DNA from: Asterionellopsis glacialis
Taxonomy: Eukaryota > Bacillariophyta > Plagiogrammaphyceae > Rhaphoneidales > Asterionellopsidaceae
Reading direction: 5' to 3'
Assembly: GCA_014885115.2 (NCBI GenBank)
Contig: WKLE02001457.1
Location: 1 to 10,318, forward strand
Length of the DNA stretch: 10,318 nt
Shown: in pieces, positions 8,377 through 10,318 of the stretch
How the letters are laid out: each line of letters opens with the position of its first letter
Position numbering within the stretch: position 1 is the first letter of the stretch
Position numbers and translations under genes: made by a program
Notes under the pieces: model-generated
Databases searched by the model: none
Seen by the model: only the letters and a program-made list of their open reading frames with translations
What the model was told of the DNA's origin: nothing

Positions 8377-8879
8377 ACGGGATCATTTTTAATGAAGAAG
8401 CAGGAGCAGCAGGGAGGACTTAAATTGTTAGTATGCCCTGTCCGACAGCAATATGCCAGACAGGTAGCATATTTTCATTTTGAAATAATATACTTGAGCT
8501 CTTCTGCAATAAAGAGACAGAAAAAGACGACCATGCTATATGACTATTTAAGCAATGTGAAAATAGTTGGTCAACAATACCACTCTTGTTTTTTCCTTCC
8601 CCAACACGAACCAAAAAAAGAACAAAAAATATCATTATAATTTTCTAAACCGTAATTGTAGAGAGTGTTATGCACAGTAGTACCATTGTATATATGATAG
8701 GGAGAGAACAATCAAACATATATTGATTACTAAATACATGAATTACCAAAATTATTTGAATTCCGTCTTTCCTTTCATCTTTTGTCTGTAGAGAACGTTT
8801 CCATTGAAGTGCTCATGGAACAATAGTACGGACCATCTTCTCAGATCTTGTTTGTTGTACACTTACCATCCCATCACTT
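8377..8879. other. Spacer between convergent genes (RBR and repeat protein)
   Basis: These 503 AT-rich bases should hold the two 3' UTRs and polyadenylation sites. The overlapping plus and minus frames at 8392-8640 and 8420-8635 have no domain features and are not called. I see no repeat or RNA gene. Confidence 0.45.
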
Positions 8880-9677
8880 TCAAACATCCGCAATATCTGG
8901 TGTGGTAGTAGTATCTCTTTGAAATGAAGATGGTAATCCATCATTATCTATTTCTTGTGTTTCATCATCCATTAGTAATTCATTTGAATTGTCCTGATCA
9001 ATTTCATGGTCGGCTCCTGCTACATTGTCACCACCCGTAATGGCAATGGCACTATCGGCTAAAAATTCGGCACCTGTCGCCAAGGTCGTGGCTGTTGTTT
9101 TCGTAATTCCGTGTGCTTGATCGAATTGCTTAATGGCACGACTTGATTGTCCTAGTTTTTCTTTTGTGGTGGTAGATATGGGTTGTACTACACTTTCATT
9201 GATGGAGGATGTGACTGCCTTGGTTTTGGACGATAGGGAGAGACGTTGATCAATCCCATTCCACCATGTACCAATTTTCGATGTAGCACCCTCTAAGGTT
9301 TGGGATACCTTGGTAGATACTTGATGTGTATCATTGACGTGACGTACCGAATGACCAATCGTATCAACACCTTTCGATAATCCGATACGTTCATCAATAT
9401 TGGAGGAGATGTGTTGTATAGTCGATGTTAATTTTTGCGATGAGACTTTTAGTTTTTCAAGAGCTTCTCGTGTTTCTTCTTCTTCATTTTTAGTTGTTGT
9501 GACTGCTGGTTTAGGAAGTTCTTCTTCCTCTTGCTGTTGATTTAATGTTGGTGTGTTCCATGGATCAATGGGTAAAGAAGATGAAGCCTGGTGAGGATTA
9601 CTTGTTGCTGCTGACATGTTATTATTTTGCACCTCCGTATCATGTCCTCCAGTCGGGACTTCTTCACTACTTGACAT
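8880..9677 (-). CDS. Helical repeat protein of unknown function
   Basis: This single-exon ORF of 265 residues starts MSSSEEVPTGG. The first 70 residues are polar and probably disordered, with a Gln/Glu run at 47-53. Residues 70-92 are predicted helical or coiled-coil. Residues 92-212 carry four degenerate repeats centred on an Asp followed, about five to seven residues on, by a Ser/Thr-Lys helix: NIDERIGLSKG (D95), VNDTHQVSTKV (D116), GIDQRLSLSSKTKA (D143) and FDQAHGITKTTA (D186). A Trp pair (138-139) precedes the third. The last 50 residues are acidic and Ser/Thr/Asp-rich. There is no signal peptide or membrane helix, so it is probably cytosolic or nuclear. The repeat pattern recalls, from memory, the C-terminal region of plant BPA1-like proteins (Dx2-3Y.VS.KT), but no RRM is present here. 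Coding status is well supported by its length and regular pattern; the function is unknown. Confidence 0.75.
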   Translation of the reverse strand: MSSSEEVPTGGHDTEVQNNNMSAATSNPHQASSSLPIDPWNTPTLNQQQEEEELPKPAVTTTKNEEEETREALEKLKVSSQKLTSTIQHISSNIDERIGLSKGVDTIGHSVRHVNDTHQVSTKVSQTLEGATSKIGTWWNGIDQRLSLSSKTKAVTSSINESVVQPISTTTKEKLGQSSRAIKQFDQAHGITKTTATTLATGAEFLADSAIAITGGDNVAGADHEIDQDNSNELLMDDETQEIDNDGLPSSFQRDTTTTPDIADV

Positions 9678-10037
9678 TTCTTTTTATTTTCGTTCTGCGC
9701 TTCTTCTCTTTTCTTCTTTATGAGAAAGGTGACAACCACAGTCGTCTCCTCCAGTCACTTTTACTTCTTGTTGAGTGCAGCAACTCAAGACTCGAAAGAC
9801 CACTTTGTTCTTGTAGGCTCTACCTCTCTCTAGAGGGTCTTTTGGGTGCTTGTATGAGCTCGAGTGTCCGTTCGGTCTTGTCAGAATTCTGGTGTTGTTG
9901 TGTCAATGGAGCCATGTTTATGTCGGATTTACGTCCTACCATATTCGACAGCCGTGCTCGTAGGCTACGTATGAAGGCACGTACCTCGGTTTCCATTCAC
10001 TTCCTCTAGTAATCATAGAATAGGAGTGACTTTCAAC

Positions 10038-10057
10038 GCCCGGTATGCAGGCGGGCG
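10038..10057. repeat. GC-rich inverted-repeat motif, copy 2
   Basis: The bases gcccggtatgcaggcgggcg contain, together with the preceding c, a six-base stem CGCCCG/CGGGCG around a nine-base loop. The reverse complement of the motif at 3302-3321 matches this one at 14 of 20 positions (GCCCGGnnTGnAGGCnGG). It lies about 360 bases upstream of the repeat-protein start. Confidence 0.35.
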
Positions 10058-10302
10058 ATGTGATGGTCGATTATTGTCCTCTAGCTAGAATTAGTTTTCT
10101 ACTGGCGTCTGTCTCTAAATTGTGGCGAGGTTTCTCTAGTAGAGAGACTCTTTGAACATAATATCTTGTTGACACCAACAATAGTGAATTTGTAGTACTG
10201 ATGTGAAACTCTTCCTTGTTGCTTTTAGATGAGGAAAGTTTGGGCAGGAGAGGAAGAGCAGGACTGCTGGTAGTGTATGAGCTCCGACTAGCGCAGAGTC
10301 TG

Positions 10303-10318
10303 CCCCCCCCCCCCCCCC
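10303..10318. repeat. Poly-C run at window end
   Basis: Sixteen consecutive C bases end the window. It does not match the CCCTAA telomere repeat. It most likely marks a point where assembly or sequencing stopped in a homopolymer. Confidence 0.8.

Larger units (their letters stand above)
9678..10318. other. Upstream region of the repeat-protein gene, to window end
   Basis: These 641 bases begin with the pyrimidine-rich (plus-strand) 5' flank of the minus-strand gene and run to a poly-C end. The plus-strand frame at 9545-10009 is mostly antisense to the start of that gene and has Leu/Ser/Cys-rich, non-domain composition, so it is not called. Small inverted repeats (cctctctctagagg near 9822-9836, tctctagtagaga near 10133-10145) and a GC-rich motif at 10038-10057 are present. 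Confidence 0.4.

Noticed and set aside
9545..10009. Plus-strand frame of 154 residues with a hydrophobic stretch near its middle
   Set aside because: It begins inside the minus-strand repeat-protein gene on the opposite strand, and its Leu/Phe-rich part comes from translating a pyrimidine-rich 5' flank.

Overview
The window is nuclear DNA of a photosynthetic stramenopile, most probably a diatom. The strongest evidence is the minus-strand gene at 2300-3168. Its protein begins with a signal peptide cut before a Phe (DA|FSFQ), then has a Ser/Asn/Lys-rich transit stretch and a second hydrophobic signal ending in AFA. This is the three-part presequence used to reach the thylakoid lumen of a red-algal secondary plastid. 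Short GT-AG introns, AT-rich spacers and closely packed genes on both strands fit the same origin. The left end cuts a gene and the right end is a run of 16 C, so the window may be a whole contig or end at an assembly break.

Layout: (1) 2-709 (+) is the C-terminal part of a GCN5/PCAF-type histone acetyltransferase: the end of the acetyltransferase domain, a linker and a complete bromodomain. (2) 1119-1938 (+) is a stretch in which protein-like sequence moves between reading frames several times. It is best read as a decayed gene for a membrane-anchored, charged protein, although missed introns or base-call errors remain possible. (3) 2300-3168 (-) is a two-exon gene for a 249-residue thylakoid-lumen protein of unknown function. 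(4) 4067-4969 (-) is a single-exon gene for a 300-residue Arg/Ser/Lys/Asp-rich, probably nuclear, protein. (5) 6200-8376 (+) is a three-exon gene for a complete 520-residue Ariadne-type RBR E3 ubiquitin ligase with all visible zinc ligands and the catalytic cysteine. Its last intron is 156 bp, a multiple of three and free of in-frame stops. (6) 8880-9677 (-) is a 265-residue helical, low-complexity protein with four degenerate internal repeats.

The genes do not form a pathway: chromatin acetylation, plastid lumen, probable RNA or nuclear function, ubiquitin transfer and an unknown. This is ordinary euchromatic gene packing. The 4970-6199 spacer lies between divergent genes and should hold two promoters. 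The 1939-2299 and 8377-8879 spacers lie between convergent units and hold 3' ends. I found no tRNA, rRNA, CRISPR array, transposase or reverse transcriptase, and no convincing new multi-gene system. The items most worth following are the lumen protein, the stop-free intron of the RBR gene, the repeat protein at the right end and the multi-frame relic.
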